A DNA stretch of 64,000 bases. Origin: Chinchilla lanigera (taxonomy: Eukaryota > Chordata > Mammalia > Rodentia > Chinchillidae). Below the pieces are notes generated by a model. It searched no databases and had not been told where the DNA came from. It worked only from the letters and a program-made list of their open reading frames with translations. The translations under genes were made by a program, and so were the position numbers. The stretch lies in NCBI RefSeq assembly GCF_000276665.1, contig NW_004955436.1, positions 17,726,422 to 17,790,421 of the forward strand, written 5' to 3'. The number at the start of each line of letters is the position of its first letter. Within the stretch, counting starts at the first letter, position 1. Positions 24,841-35,429 of this stretch are shown piece after piece.

Positions 24841-27800
24841 CTTTGTAAATTCCTTTCTCCAGATGTTGTCAGGGTAGGGAGCAGCTGACACTCAGGACAC
24901 TTCTTCCAGCCTGCAGCTGTGATGGGCCCTGTTGGTTGGATCAGGATGTAAATAGGTTCACAAGGTATAGATTTCCCTGGACTGGGTTGGGGAGTTGACA
25001 GAAGAATTTCCAGACCCACCCTTCCATGTATGAGTGGTTAGCTTGGAGAATGTGCAATTTCAAGCACTTGAAGTTGATTGGAAGTGAAAAGTCTCTGTAG
25101 CAGCTTACGATAGCGGTAAAGAATCAACTTGTTGCAAAGAATATCTTTAGTGTATGTTTGAGGCAGGCTATTGGGACCCATTAAGGTAAGTAAGGCATAG
25201 AGGGAAATTTATAGGTATAATGTTAATAATCTTCCTCAGTGGTCATCTTTTAAGAGAGAAATCTGATTTATTTTGACAAGGAAGAAGGGGAATTTGCTAA
25301 CCTTTCTCTAGCAGCAGATTTGTGCAGTGAGGGGTGGAGAAAAGGACTATTCTCATTAGGGGCATGAATGTACAGACAGACTTCAATAAAATGCAGGCTG
25401 CACACAGCAAGCCTGGGGTGAAAGGCAGGCACCAGAGGAGAAAAGAGTTAAGGGAAAATGGCAGAAAAAACAACATAAAATCTAAAAGTTATTTGATATT
25501 TGCTGTAGATCAGCCATTTTTCCTAGCATCTTGTATACATTAGCCTGTTTAACCATCTAGTGCCCTTCAGAGATCAGCACAGCAGACATGTTACACATAA
25601 AGAAAGTGAGGTACAGGGAGCTAAATAACGTTCAGGGGTCTTCCTTTTAAGAGCACACTGTTCCATAGGAGGACAGGTCGTTTTTGCTTCCTGTAGTTAA
25701 GTGTCCTGATTTGACTTGCTTTGTTCAATACAATGTGAAGGCAGGTGACTGATGCCGCTTCTGGACAGAAGATTTAGGAAACAGTGCTTCCTCTGTCCTT
25801 GTTCTCTACGCCTCACTCTGCCAAGCTAGAGACTCCAGATGGTATAGTAGCCATCAGCCGGGGTCCCACAGGAAAGAGGCATGCTGGGCCTGCACTGTTA
25901 GAAAGCCCAGCCTTGCGTCTACCACTTTAGCCCTTGTAACAATTTTGCAAGTTGCCTATTCAGTGAGTCCAATCCTTTCTTGCTTAAAACACTTGCAGTG
26001 ATTTCTGTTTTCCTCTCTCACTGAGACACTTTAGTAAAGACTCCTGAAGAATCTGATAGTGAACCACTTTCTCCTGAGCCCTCCTCCAATGGCTTTGAAG
26101 ACACCATTCTTTCCTGACCTTTCTTACTCTCCCTTAGTGCCCTTTACAGGTTTGGTACCCTCTACCCACCCCAAAAATGTTGGTCCATTTCAGATTGGAT
26201 CCTGGGTAGTCTTCTCAGATTGCACATTTTGCCTATGAAGTGATGGTCAAAACTGCTGTTTGTTTATCACTGCATTGATGTCTACCAATACAATTTATTA
26301 GTTTAATAAGAGAAACATCCAATAAGCAGGTCATCACAGTACACAGTGGCCAGACCTATGATGCAGAGAGTCTAAGAGTTAGAGGAACGGGAAACTTGTC
26401 TACTTTGGGCTGTTCGAGTCCTGGCAACCCTGTGATTGGCTTTCTCTTGCTGATTTCCAAGTTTCTATTTCCATGTATGCTCCAGGTATTTCCAGCTAAG
26501 CATTACACAGGACTTAAACTAGAACTCACCTTTTTGTTTATTCACCTCCCTAGCCATTCACCTCCACCTACTCCTCCTCAGATATTTCACACTTCAGTTA
26601 ACAGCATCACAACTCACTTCATGGCCTCCATTACACACCAGCCTTCTTCACCTTCTTGCATTCAGTAATCACCACTGCCTACCTCACATACGTCCGTTCT
26701 ACCGCATACACTGGATTCCTTTGTCTTTCTTCCAGTCCCCTTTCCATATGATCAGAAAATATTTATTAAAGTTGATTCAATTATATTATTGCTCATAAAC
26801 TATTGCTCAGAACACTGCTAATAAACTACAAACAAAGGAACCTTTGAGAAAAATTAGATTAAAATATTCATTAGATCCTGCAAGGCCATTAAGTGAATAA
26901 GTGAAAATTATATCTGTAATGATATAAAAACTTGTTGATGATATATACTTAAATGAAAGAAATTGTTTACCAATCATATGTTCAGTATTTACAAAAGGAA
27001 AAAAGTATAGATTTATTTATTTTTAATCGAGTGAAAAGATTTACTCTGTACACTGTAAACTCTGACAGTCACCGTGTGCTCACATGGTCCCTACCGCACA
27101 ATCATGTCCATCTTAACAGAGACTATTTTCTTCCACATTTCACAGGCAAAAAGTTAACTCCAGTGTGAAAATCTCTTCTGAAGTAAAAAGCTGTTCCCAC
27201 AGTGTTAGCATTCATCTGGGAGGCGTGGCAGAGTGTCGCAAGCGTTTGTTATTTTCCATTCCAGATCAGGAAATTTACAGGTGGTCTGGATACGTCAGGA
27301 GTAAATGCTCATGATCAATAGATGTCCTGCCTAGCCCAAAAAATGTTCAGAGCAGTGTGGCTCTTTCTTCAGGTGACAAATTATTGTTCATTTATCAACT
27401 TAGAGTACTTTGTTTTCTCTCGTGCAGAAATGGTGTTTAAGAGGTAGCTTCCAGTTTTCCAATTGAAATCAGAGAAGGTTTAAAATGATGAATTTATTGT
27501 GTCTTTAACTCAGGGCCTATAACATCTTGTAAAGGCCATTGCAGAATATTACATAACTGGTATTGATATTTCCCAGTTTGGCTAGTCATAAGTAAAAGTA
27601 ACTCTTTCAATTTTATGCACTTAATGCCTTCCTTCGTAGTTATCCTTAATTTCCACTGTAATCTTCTCCGAAATTAACCTCCAATAGAAAACAAGCTTAC
27701 TCTCCAAATTTAGCCTGCACACACACCAAAATAACAAGCTTTTTCTCCTCTCCCATTTCCTCTTGGTCATAATCAGAGAGGAAAGAATTCAGTAAAATTC

Positions 27801-28435
27801 TTCCCTATGCAGAGTAAGTGAAACAAACCAAATTTGGGGGTAAACAACAACTCATACTAGCTGTGTACCTGAAAGAGGTTTCATTATGAATGTTTTATGT
27901 GGCCATGGTTCCTTCAGTCGTAGAACAAAATTTGGTTAAGCTGTGTGGACTTTTCTATAAGCCAGGGGATGGGCAGGAAGTTGCTAGTTCGACTCCTGCT
28001 GTATGTTTTCATTGATACCCATTTTGTTGCTGAGGTTCATATCAACATTTATGAAACAAAGATGTGTAATAAGGGTAAATTCTTTACAAAAAGAATTTTA
28101 AAAATATAAAAATAGAATGAGGAGGATCTGCCCATTGAAGAGGAGCACAGAAGTATAAATATTTGGGAGTATGTATCACAGCGAAAAAGATAAGAATAGA
28201 GCAAGATTACCAGATTAACTCTGGTACTGAATGCCTGACTTCTTCAGAAAATGTCACTCCTAGTGAAAGGGACATAAATACAAACTGCAGGTTTGCACAG
28301 CTTTTCATATAATTAAGAACAGAGTATAAGAGAGTTATGAGACCCACCCATAGTAAATGTTTAGCTATGGCACCTTTTTCCAGGCTCCAAAGGGAGAATT
28401 TCAGACAGAAATTTGCAGAGAACATATGCACGAGG
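24841..28435. other. Unassigned noncoding sequence with a MIR remnant
   Basis: No gene is seen. A diverged MIR-like stretch lies at about 25545-25640 ('taaagaaagtgaggtacag'). The 24850-25050 part has moderate GC and could be the trailing end of the ERVL, but I cannot show it. The open frame of 90 codons at 26396 is proline/serine-rich by composition only. Confidence 0.5.
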
Positions 28436-28439
28436 AAAT

Positions 28440-28655
28440 GTAGTATATTGGAAGGAAAAAGACTTCTGAATGAAGCAGATTTCAGTTGCTTTCTGGGTCA
28501 TGTGAGGCTAAAATCAGACTACCTCCTACCCTGAATGTTTAGTTTCTCTTATGTTAAGTGGGCATGCTTGCCCAATCTCTCTGGAGATTAATGTCTCCAG
28601 AAGCAGATAGTACAATGCCTGACAAACAGCTGATGCTTACCAAATAATATTTATA
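28440..28655 (+). mobile_element. MIR SINE (diverged)
   Basis: Phrases 'gctttctgggtcatgtgagg', 'cctgaatgtttagtttctct' and 'caatgcctgacaaacagctg' follow MIR order with gaps. Confidence 0.5.
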
Positions 28656-28999
28656 TTATTTCAGAGAACACTTGAACTTTAAAGATGGCTTCATTCAGTT
28701 TGCTGTGTTACTCTAATTTCATAGTGTAGCATGAGGATGTGTCTACCTGTTGGACTAGTGTAGCATGTATCCTTATCTTTAATATGAATAAACCACTGTA
28801 ATTCCCAGGTTAATTGGTAAGTAATATGTTATCTCAGCAAGCATCATGACTTGGCAATTAAATATTTAAATGTATAAATATATTGTAAATATGTTAACTT
28901 TTTAATATAAATTTAAGAACTACACAGAGAAAAGCATGGAGAAATAGACAAAAGTCAGCAGCGGAGAGCAGACAGCGACTGCTCACTGTCTTAGGCTCT

Positions 29000-29150
29000 T
29001 GTGACAAACAGACCTGGTTTGGAAGAGCAGCTTTATCTACTTAGAGCATAAGTACCAGTTTCTTCAACTATAGAGATAAATCTATTTAATATTAATCATT
29101 ATCAATAATTAAGGCATAAATCAGTGACTAAGAGTAGAAGGTACTCAATT
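29000..29150 (+). mobile_element. MIR SINE (diverged)
   Basis: Phrases 'gacaaacagacctggtttgg' and 'agtaccagtttcttcaacta' match the MIR 5' and middle segments. Confidence 0.45.
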
Positions 29151-29202
29151 CAAGGGCTTCCCTTGGCTGGTGCAGACAGAGTTGCAAGCTCACAATAAAA
29201 CC

Positions 29203-29335
29203 TTTTTTTGTTTGTTTGTTTGCTTTTGTTTCTTTTTTTGTTTGTTTGGTTTGTTTTTATCTGGTATGGGGAATCGAACTCACAACATTGTGCTTGCCAG
29301 GCAGGTGATGTGCCGCTGAGCTAAATCCCCAGCCC
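29203..29335 (-). mobile_element. ID-type SINE, reverse, with perfect target-site duplication
   Basis: The T/G-rich tail (29203-29257) is followed by the reverse tRNA-like body, from 'ggtatggggaatcgaactc' to 'gctgagctaaatccccagcc'. The 12-base sequence cacaataaaacc flanks it at 29191-29202 and 29336-29347 without mismatch. Together with the intact head this indicates a recent insertion. Confidence 0.93.
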
Positions 29336-29704
29336 CACAATAAAACCCTGATATATTCAAAACTGGACCTAGAAGCATATATGAATGCACTTTATGTTTG
29401 AAGTATGAACATGCTTTTCTCTGATTCTTGATAAGAAGTTGATGAATCATTTACTATTAGACAAATACTTCTAGACTTCCTTTTTAAAAATTCATATTCG
29501 GTGTGGTGGAGTCTACAAAGATAAAAAGTCCACATATTAGCTCTGTAAAGCATAGATCATCACAGGTATCATCCACAAAGGTATGAAGAGATATGCATAT
29601 GAGAAAGTGACGGGTGGTATAGAGTACTATAGATAAAATGTAATGGGAGTTTGGGAGATTAGTTGGAGGAAATAGAAATATTATTTTAAATATTTCCCTC
29701 ATAG

Positions 29705-29791
29705 GTTTTTTTTTTTTTTTGTCCAGGGAATTGAACTCAGGATGTTGCACTTGCCAAGCAAGCGCTTGTGCCCCTGAGCTATATCCCCAGC
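29705..29791 (-). mobile_element. ID-type SINE, reverse, with target-site duplication
   Basis: A T tail, then 'ccagggaattgaactcagg' to 'cctgagctatatccccagc'. The 9-base ccctcatag at 29696-29704 and 29792-29800 is the target-site duplication. The head differs from the neighbouring ID at several positions, so it may belong to another ID subfamily. Confidence 0.9.
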
Positions 29792-30867
29792 CCCTCATAG
29801 CTTTTTTTAACCTAACATATATGTGTGTGAACTTTGAGACACTAATAAGATGGGTATAAATTGGAACCATGTCATGGATAGTATCACAAGCCAATACTAT
29901 CTGCTTTTCTTTCAACTGAGGGTAAAAAAATTAATGTATACCATCCAATGAAAGTTCCAACATGCAACAAAATGTACTGGAATAAGCCAATCAGAAATTC
30001 CTAGTTCTAACTCGGTTATCATAGTAATGAAAATGAGCTCATTGTACCAGAACTTCCAAAATGTGACAAAGGTTGTAAACCAAGGATTAACAATCTAACA
30101 ATTATCACAGAGAACTGTTCATCATGCATCACTGTTGGCTCCATTCACTTGCCTGAAAAAAAATTTGCCCTGAAAACTCAAAATCACTTTTTTGAATAAT
30201 ATGCCTATGAGGTTGGTAGAGAAAAGTAAAGCCTTAACCATAAATGGTCTCTTTCTCTCAGAGAGAGTACTTCTTACCCTGAATTGAGATGAAAACAACT
30301 TTTGTTAGAAAGTTGATAAAACTGAACAAAAGGAAGAACTTTTTCACAGATTCTATATTGTTTGTGACCTATGGATCTATAAATACGTACCCTGTTTTTA
30401 CCTATAGTTATCTCTATGATTACTTTAGATATTATAAGTAAAATTTTGTATGGACTGTTTGAAATTTCGATTATTTTTTAGATTACTTACGTTAAAATGT
30501 AGTAAGGAAAAGAATCAATTTATCTCAACTCCATCCCCACTATATATATTCTAATGGGGTTTTAGATGTGGTCTGGGAGTCAGAATGTATTATGATCTCC
30601 ATCATTTTGATACAAGTGGTCTATCAGCTTCACTGGAGAAATCTTGCAATATGTTGAACTTGATATAATAGCCTTCTTTAATCAGGATCTAGTCAGCATT
30701 TTCCTCTTACAGTTTCTAGATCATAATTGCTTCCATTTTTAACTTTATTTTTTTAAAAATGCCACTCATTTCTGGACCCAAAGTAGGCCATCTTATGAGA
30801 TAGAAAAATATTCAATCTGTGAATATCCTTCTAAATGCACAAAGCTACTGGTTTTTGAACTAGGTAT

Positions 30868-31200
30868 GTGTATTAGTTAGTTTCCCAGTTGCTAACGCAC
30901 CTCCAAATTAACGAGGGAGAGGTTTAACTCAGCTCACAGTTTCAGGCAGTTCAGTCCATGGTTAACAGGCTCTGAGGCAGAAACATCATGGTGCATGGGT
31001 GTGGTGGAGCAAAGTTGCTTAACTCATAATAGGCAGGAAGCAGACTGAGAGAACAGCACCCCAGATGAAGACCCAAGGGATCAGATAAAGTATTCAAGGT
31101 CATACATCCATGACCCACCCAGGCACACCCAGAATTGTACCACATCAAACCCCTGGGCAGATCTCAAAGCCAATCGAGTTGATATTTTCACTGTAACTGT
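30868..31200 (-). mobile_element. MaLR-type LTR, reverse
   Basis: On the plus strand it starts 'tgtattagttagtttcccag', then 'tcagtccatggttaacagg', 'aacatcatggtgcatggg' and 'gacccacccaggcacacc'. This is a rodent MaLR LTR in reverse and is followed by MaLR internal sequence. Confidence 0.8.
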
Positions 31201-32030
31201 CACTCACCACCCTTAGTCAACTTCATACCCAAACAGGACCTCTTAAACCAAATAGTCTCCATCTGAAGCTAATAGCAAGTTCATAATTCCACCTAAAATA
31301 ATACAGCTATCTTGCATACAAGAAATGCAAACATCTTTTCCCTAAAGTCTCAACAGTTCTAGTATTTCTCAAAAGTCCAACTCAAAGTCTCTCTTGAGAC
31401 TCAAGGTTTGCTGAGAAACTCTATAAAATGAGAAATATCAATAAAATGGTGTAGAATAAACATTCCCATTTCAATGATAGAAGAATAAGGAAACAGAAAG
31501 GAATTAAACCAAAACCAGACCAGATTCCAGCAATGAAAACATATCCCTTGGCTCAGTATCAGGCATCTCACATAGTGGTGAGATATAAGCTCCAGAGGGC
31601 TTAGGTGGCCCAATCCCTCTGACCTCTGATAGCAAACCCCACTGGTATCTTCTTGGGCTAGCTCCAATAATGGCCTAGAGCTTTCTTAGTAGACAGTCAC
31701 CTTTTCTGGTATCTCTGACTTAGTGAGATTGGCACTATGCATTTGGCTTCATTCCCATAGCTTCACTTCTGCTTGCTCAAAGACTCATTGCTTGGTCTCC
31801 CAGGCCTTCATCTGAAATATGGGTGAAAGCCTCTCTGACCCCACCACGTTTGAATTCTGCCTACATTCGGCCTATCAATAAAAACATCATCAGGTGGATA
31901 GCACCAAGTTTTCCTTCATGGGCATGTCCCCAATAATTTAATTTATTTCTACTAGGTTCCTGAAAGGTCTGTTACCACCCAATAACACCACAGGCTGAGG
32001 CTCAAATGTATAACATCTGGGTCTTTGGAG
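31201..32030 (-). mobile_element. MaLR internal sequence, reverse
   Basis: The stretch contains 'ctctcttgagactcaaggtt' and 'ataaacattcccatttcaat', phrases of MaLR interiors read in reverse, and lies directly beside a MaLR LTR of the same orientation. MaLR interiors are noncoding, and the overlapping 88-codon frame is accidental. Confidence 0.6.
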
Positions 32031-32219
32031 AACATTCAGTATCAAAACTGTAGCACAAATAAATATACCTATGGAAACATGCACAGTCAAGCACTTTTGC
32101 TGATAGAAATGAGTAATGAGGAGGTTGAAACCAGCTGCTCTAATCAATAAATTTCCATTTTCTCAACTTTCCAGCATTTATTGTTGCCTTGTTTCACTGC
32201 TTCCATTAAGTGTAAATAA

Positions 32220-32330
32220 TTAGAATGTAAACTAGCAGACAGGAGCTATTTATGCAACACCCTCCCAACATCCTGCACTTGGCACAGGGCCATTCAATGA
32301 GTGGGTATTAAACAAAGTGTTTGAAAATAA
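32220..32330 (+). mobile_element. L2 3' end remnant
   Basis: The phrase order 'gcacttggcacagggccatt', 'caatgagtgggtattaaac' follows the L2 3' terminus. It separates the MaLR interior from the next MaLR LTR. Confidence 0.4.
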
Positions 32331-32467
32331 ACTGACTTGTCCCCCATATTTCAACCTATTTGTTCTCTAATTACAACCTTAAGGGCAGGAACACCAATTT
32401 TCCTTTCTTATCTATTTTGTTTCACCAGTTCTGTCAGCCAGAACTACTAGTCATCCATATTCCCCTT

Positions 32468-32865
32468 GTATTGGTCAGCTTTCCTTATTGTCAGACAGAA
32501 TACCCAACACCTGCAACTTAAAGGAGGAGAGATTTATTTGACTCATAGCTCCACAAGTTTTAGTCCATGGTTGGCTGGCTCCAAGGCAGGAACATCAGGG
32601 CAGAAGGGCATGGCAGAACAAAATTACTTAGTTCATAGCAGGTGGGAAACAAAGCAGTGGAATGGTACCAGCAAAAAACAGGTCCTCACAAGGCATGCCC
32701 CCAGTGACCTACCTCTAACTGACACCACCCCCTACTAACTCACTCAGTTTTGAACATCAGTGGATGAATCCAATGATGAGTATAACACACACATGATCCA
32801 ACATACATGATACATGCATGATACAAGAGTCTCTTAATCTAGTCAAGTAGACAATTATGCTTCAT
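32468..32865 (-). mobile_element. MaLR-type LTR, reverse
   Basis: On the plus strand: 'tgtattggtcagctttcct', 'tagtccatggttggctggc', 'aacatcagggcagaagggc', 'cagtggatgaatccaatga' and 'taatctagtcaagtagaca'. This is a full-length-looking MaLR LTR. Either it is a solo LTR or it pairs with the LTR at 30868 as the 5' LTR of one roughly 2-kb element. Confidence 0.8.
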
Positions 32866-32949
32866 TGTCCCACACTTCTAATTAACATATAGGTATTTTT
32901 TTTTATTTTCAAGAGTAAAAAAAGGATAACATAATAATGGGGGGGCTTA

Positions 32950-33395
32950 CCAAATTATAGACAAAATGGTAGAAAATTATCAATTGTTATTGTTTCACAT
33001 ACTATTATCTACAAGATAGTTTCTCAGGAAAACAAATAGATAAATAATAGTGAGTTACAGACAGAAGAGGTAGGAGATTATCAACAGTTGTTGTACTATA
33101 CTTTGGTATCTTCAAAGTGGCTTCTAAAGAAAATAAATAGAGTTATACATGAGTGACCTATTGAATAATCATTAACTTTTCTCAGTGGTTGTTGTAGGGA
33201 ACACATAATGATAGCCATGCATCCATTTATGAAATAGGATAGGAACAATAGAAACATTGCAGAGTTATGGATAGATTAGTAGGAAAATATCAATGGCTGC
33301 TGTAATACATGGTGGTATCTTCAAAGTGGTTTCTCAGAAAGGCAGAGATACGCAAAAAGGATCTAACAAGTAGTTACAGCCTAAGAGTTGTCAAA
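32950..33395. repeat. Diverged tandem repeat, period about 100-105 bp
   Basis: Related units begin near 32953, 33055, 33263 and, more weakly, 33145 and 33371. Shared blocks include 'gttacagacagaagaggtag' against 'gttatggatagattagtagg', and 'ggtatcttcaaagtggcttc' against 'ggtatcttcaaagtggtttc'. Unit sequences are imperfect and some are partial. I cannot assign them to a known family. Confidence 0.65.
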
Positions 33396-33399
33396 AATC

Positions 33400-34092
33400 A
33401 AGTGAGCCATTTGGGGTGAAAGCCATTTTTGTAGCGTTTTCTCTCCAGCCTTCCATCGCACTGGGACCCCACAACCAGTTAGTGTCCTCTCCCCAATTGT
33501 CAGCACAGGCAGCAGGAATCCTGCTGCAGACTTCTCCAGAGCTCCACCACAGCCTGTACTGTCAGGGGAAGAATGGCTTCCAGGGAGTCTCCATAGGTAT
33601 TGTGCAAGGTCCTCCTGGTTTACAGCTTCCGAGGGGCTCTCATGATCCCAGTCCACAGGACCTCTGACCCCTTGGGCTTAGTCTGCATTCTCATGTTCTC
33701 CGAGTCCTTGTTCAGCAGCTGCTCCTCCGCTGACTCTGGACATTCTAGTTCTCAGTGGCAGGAGCAAGAGTGGCCCGTTGTATGGCACGTGTTCCCAGGG
33801 GTTTCTCCATGTTTGAATGGTTCACACACGTCCGTGGGTGGGCATCTGCAGCTGGTGCATGGTGGGCCAGTTGTGTCATTGTTTCTCTTAAGCAGCAGCA
33901 GCCGGCCTGAGGGCTGGTGTGCAACAGCGCTCGCAGCCACGTGGCTTCCCCTGCGCCAGGGGCCGTCCTTCCAGGCCCCTAAGAGGCAGGAAGAGCCAGC
34001 TGGAAGACCAGCGCTCACCGCCCGTGGCTCCTCATGTACCGGAGGCCCTCCCTCCGGGTGCCTACGAGGCAGGAAGTGAGCCCCAGTGGTGT
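33400..34092. other. GC-rich, CpG-bearing segment of unknown origin
   Basis: The base composition switches sharply to GC-rich here, and CpG sites cluster at 33890-34070. Open frames of 83 to 159 codons occur on both strands but overlap and show no domain, as expected from GC-rich DNA. An imperfect direct repeat with 83-bp spacing lies at about 33941 and 34024. It could be part of an unrecognised retroelement, a retrocopy or a lineage-specific insertion. Confidence 0.5.
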
Positions 34093-34096
34093 TTTA

Positions 34097-34200
34097 AAAT
34101 TTGAGACAAGGTCTAAATTGTCTAGGCTGGGTTTGAGCTTGTGATCCTTCTGCCTCAGCTACCCAGTTCTGGGACTACTGTGTGCTACTGTGTCTGGGAA
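34097..34200 (-). mobile_element. B1 SINE, reverse
   Basis: The reverse B1 order is clear: 'tttgagacaaggtctaaatt', 'gtctaggctgggtttgagc', 'ccttctgcctcagctaccc'. It has no long T tail and lies about 90 bp from a B1 in the opposite orientation. Confidence 0.85.
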
Positions 34201-34288
34201 TAAGGCCCTGGGATTTTAAAAAGCTGCTTCTTGGCATCCTCACACCTTGGAAACTGGTACAACTGTTAGGTTTTGACCATGCATCTAG

Positions 34289-34398
34289 CCAGGCATGGTG
34301 GTGTAAGCCCGTAATCCCAGCACTCAGGAGGCTGAGGTGGGATTACCATGAGTTTAAGGCCAGTCTGAGCTACATAGTGAGACCCTGTCTCAAAAAGA
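34289..34398 (+). mobile_element. B1 SINE, forward, without internal duplication
   Basis: A nearly intact B1 monomer: 'agccaggcatggtggtgtaa', 'cccagcactcaggaggctga', 'gtttaaggccagtctgagc', 'gagaccctgtctcaaaaa'. It lacks the internal tandem duplication of typical murid B1, an ancestral-type structure. A-box and B-box regions are visible. Confidence 0.92.
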
Positions 34399-34429
34399 GG
34401 GGAGGCACTACTTTCTATGGTTTTCAAGG

Positions 34430-34820
34430 AGGCAACCTAACAAACCCCCTCCCCGCAGGCAGTGAACTATCTCCTGTCTCCTGCCGCGGGACTGCAAGAC
34501 CCTAAGGTGACTGAGGGTCATTAGCAGAAAGTGGCCTCACTCACCAGGCTCCAGGTGGCTGGCAAGCACATGGCACCCTGCAGTGGCTCTGTCCGTGTCA
34601 GGCTACTAATCATTCAGGCGTTCACGGGTCGGAACACTGAGTGTAGACATAGCCTCGATTCTCTCTGCCGCCTAGTGACGCAGATGTGACACAACAGCCA
34701 CACCTGCAACAGCAGCCACACCTGCAACACCTCGAGGGGCAGAACATATAGGTATTCTTTGGCACCCATCTCAACTATTGATTCCTTGGCGGTTTCCCAC
34801 TTTTCCAGCATTGGACAGCC
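34430..34820. other. GC-rich segment with short tandem repeat
   Basis: CpG-bearing sequence continues after the forward B1 and includes an 18-bp direct repeat (cagccacacctgcaacag, about 34696-34735). It is possibly one unit with 33400-34092 split by B1 insertions. No coding assignment. Confidence 0.4.
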
Positions 34821-35254
34821 CCAGTTGTTTTATGGCTACTATACATAATACTATTGTATTACTTGTCATGCTATGTGCAAGCCTGAACTTTCTAATATAT
34901 TCTGAGTTTAATGATGGTAAAATATATGTCTGAAGTCTATAACAAAGGAAACAGGCAATAAATGTTGGTTGAATGATTGATTGAATACTGAAGCAAGAAA
35001 GCAGAAAAATTGCCTTTGTCCCTTGTTGATGGAGGTAAAAAAAAAACTCTTAGAAATATGTTTACAAGTTTAAACAAATATTTACCATCATCTAATTCTT
35101 TTATAAAAGAATATTTAACAGCATCTTTCATTTCACTGTGACAATGCAGAATTGCTATGCTAACTTTAAATTATTAGGTAATGTTTTGTTTAGTTTCCTT
35201 TCAAAAGTAGCAGTCTATAATAGTTACAAATGAGAACAGTTCTGTCTTATTTTC

Positions 35255-35425
35255 CTAGTAGGTGAGACACAATGCCCAACACCCACAATGTGCAACTTAA
35301 AGGAAAAAAGGTTCATATTGGTTCATGGCTTTAGAGGGGTGAGCCCATAGTGAGCTGCCTCCAAGCAGAAAGGGCAAAGTGGAAGGGTCTGGGTAGATGA
35401 TAGACGGTCCTCTCATGGCACCTAG
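35255..35425 (-). mobile_element. MaLR-type LTR fragment, reverse
   Basis: The phrases 'gtgcaacttaaaggaaaaa', 'ggttcatggctttagagggg' and 'ctgcctccaagcagaaaggg' match the rear part of a reverse MaLR LTR. The remainder is missing. Confidence 0.55.
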
Positions 35426-35429
35426 GAAA

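Noticed and set aside
29484..29915. Minus-strand 143-codon frame
   Set aside because: It runs across an ID SINE and its T tail (a lysine run in the translation), so it is a composite accident.
32950..33395. CRISPR-like repeat array
   Set aside because: Units are long, diverged and contiguous without spacers, and the organism is a mammal.
33600..34079. Plus-strand open frame of 159 codons
   Set aside because: It lies in GC-rich DNA where stops are rare. An overlapping minus-strand frame is also open and neither resembles a protein family.
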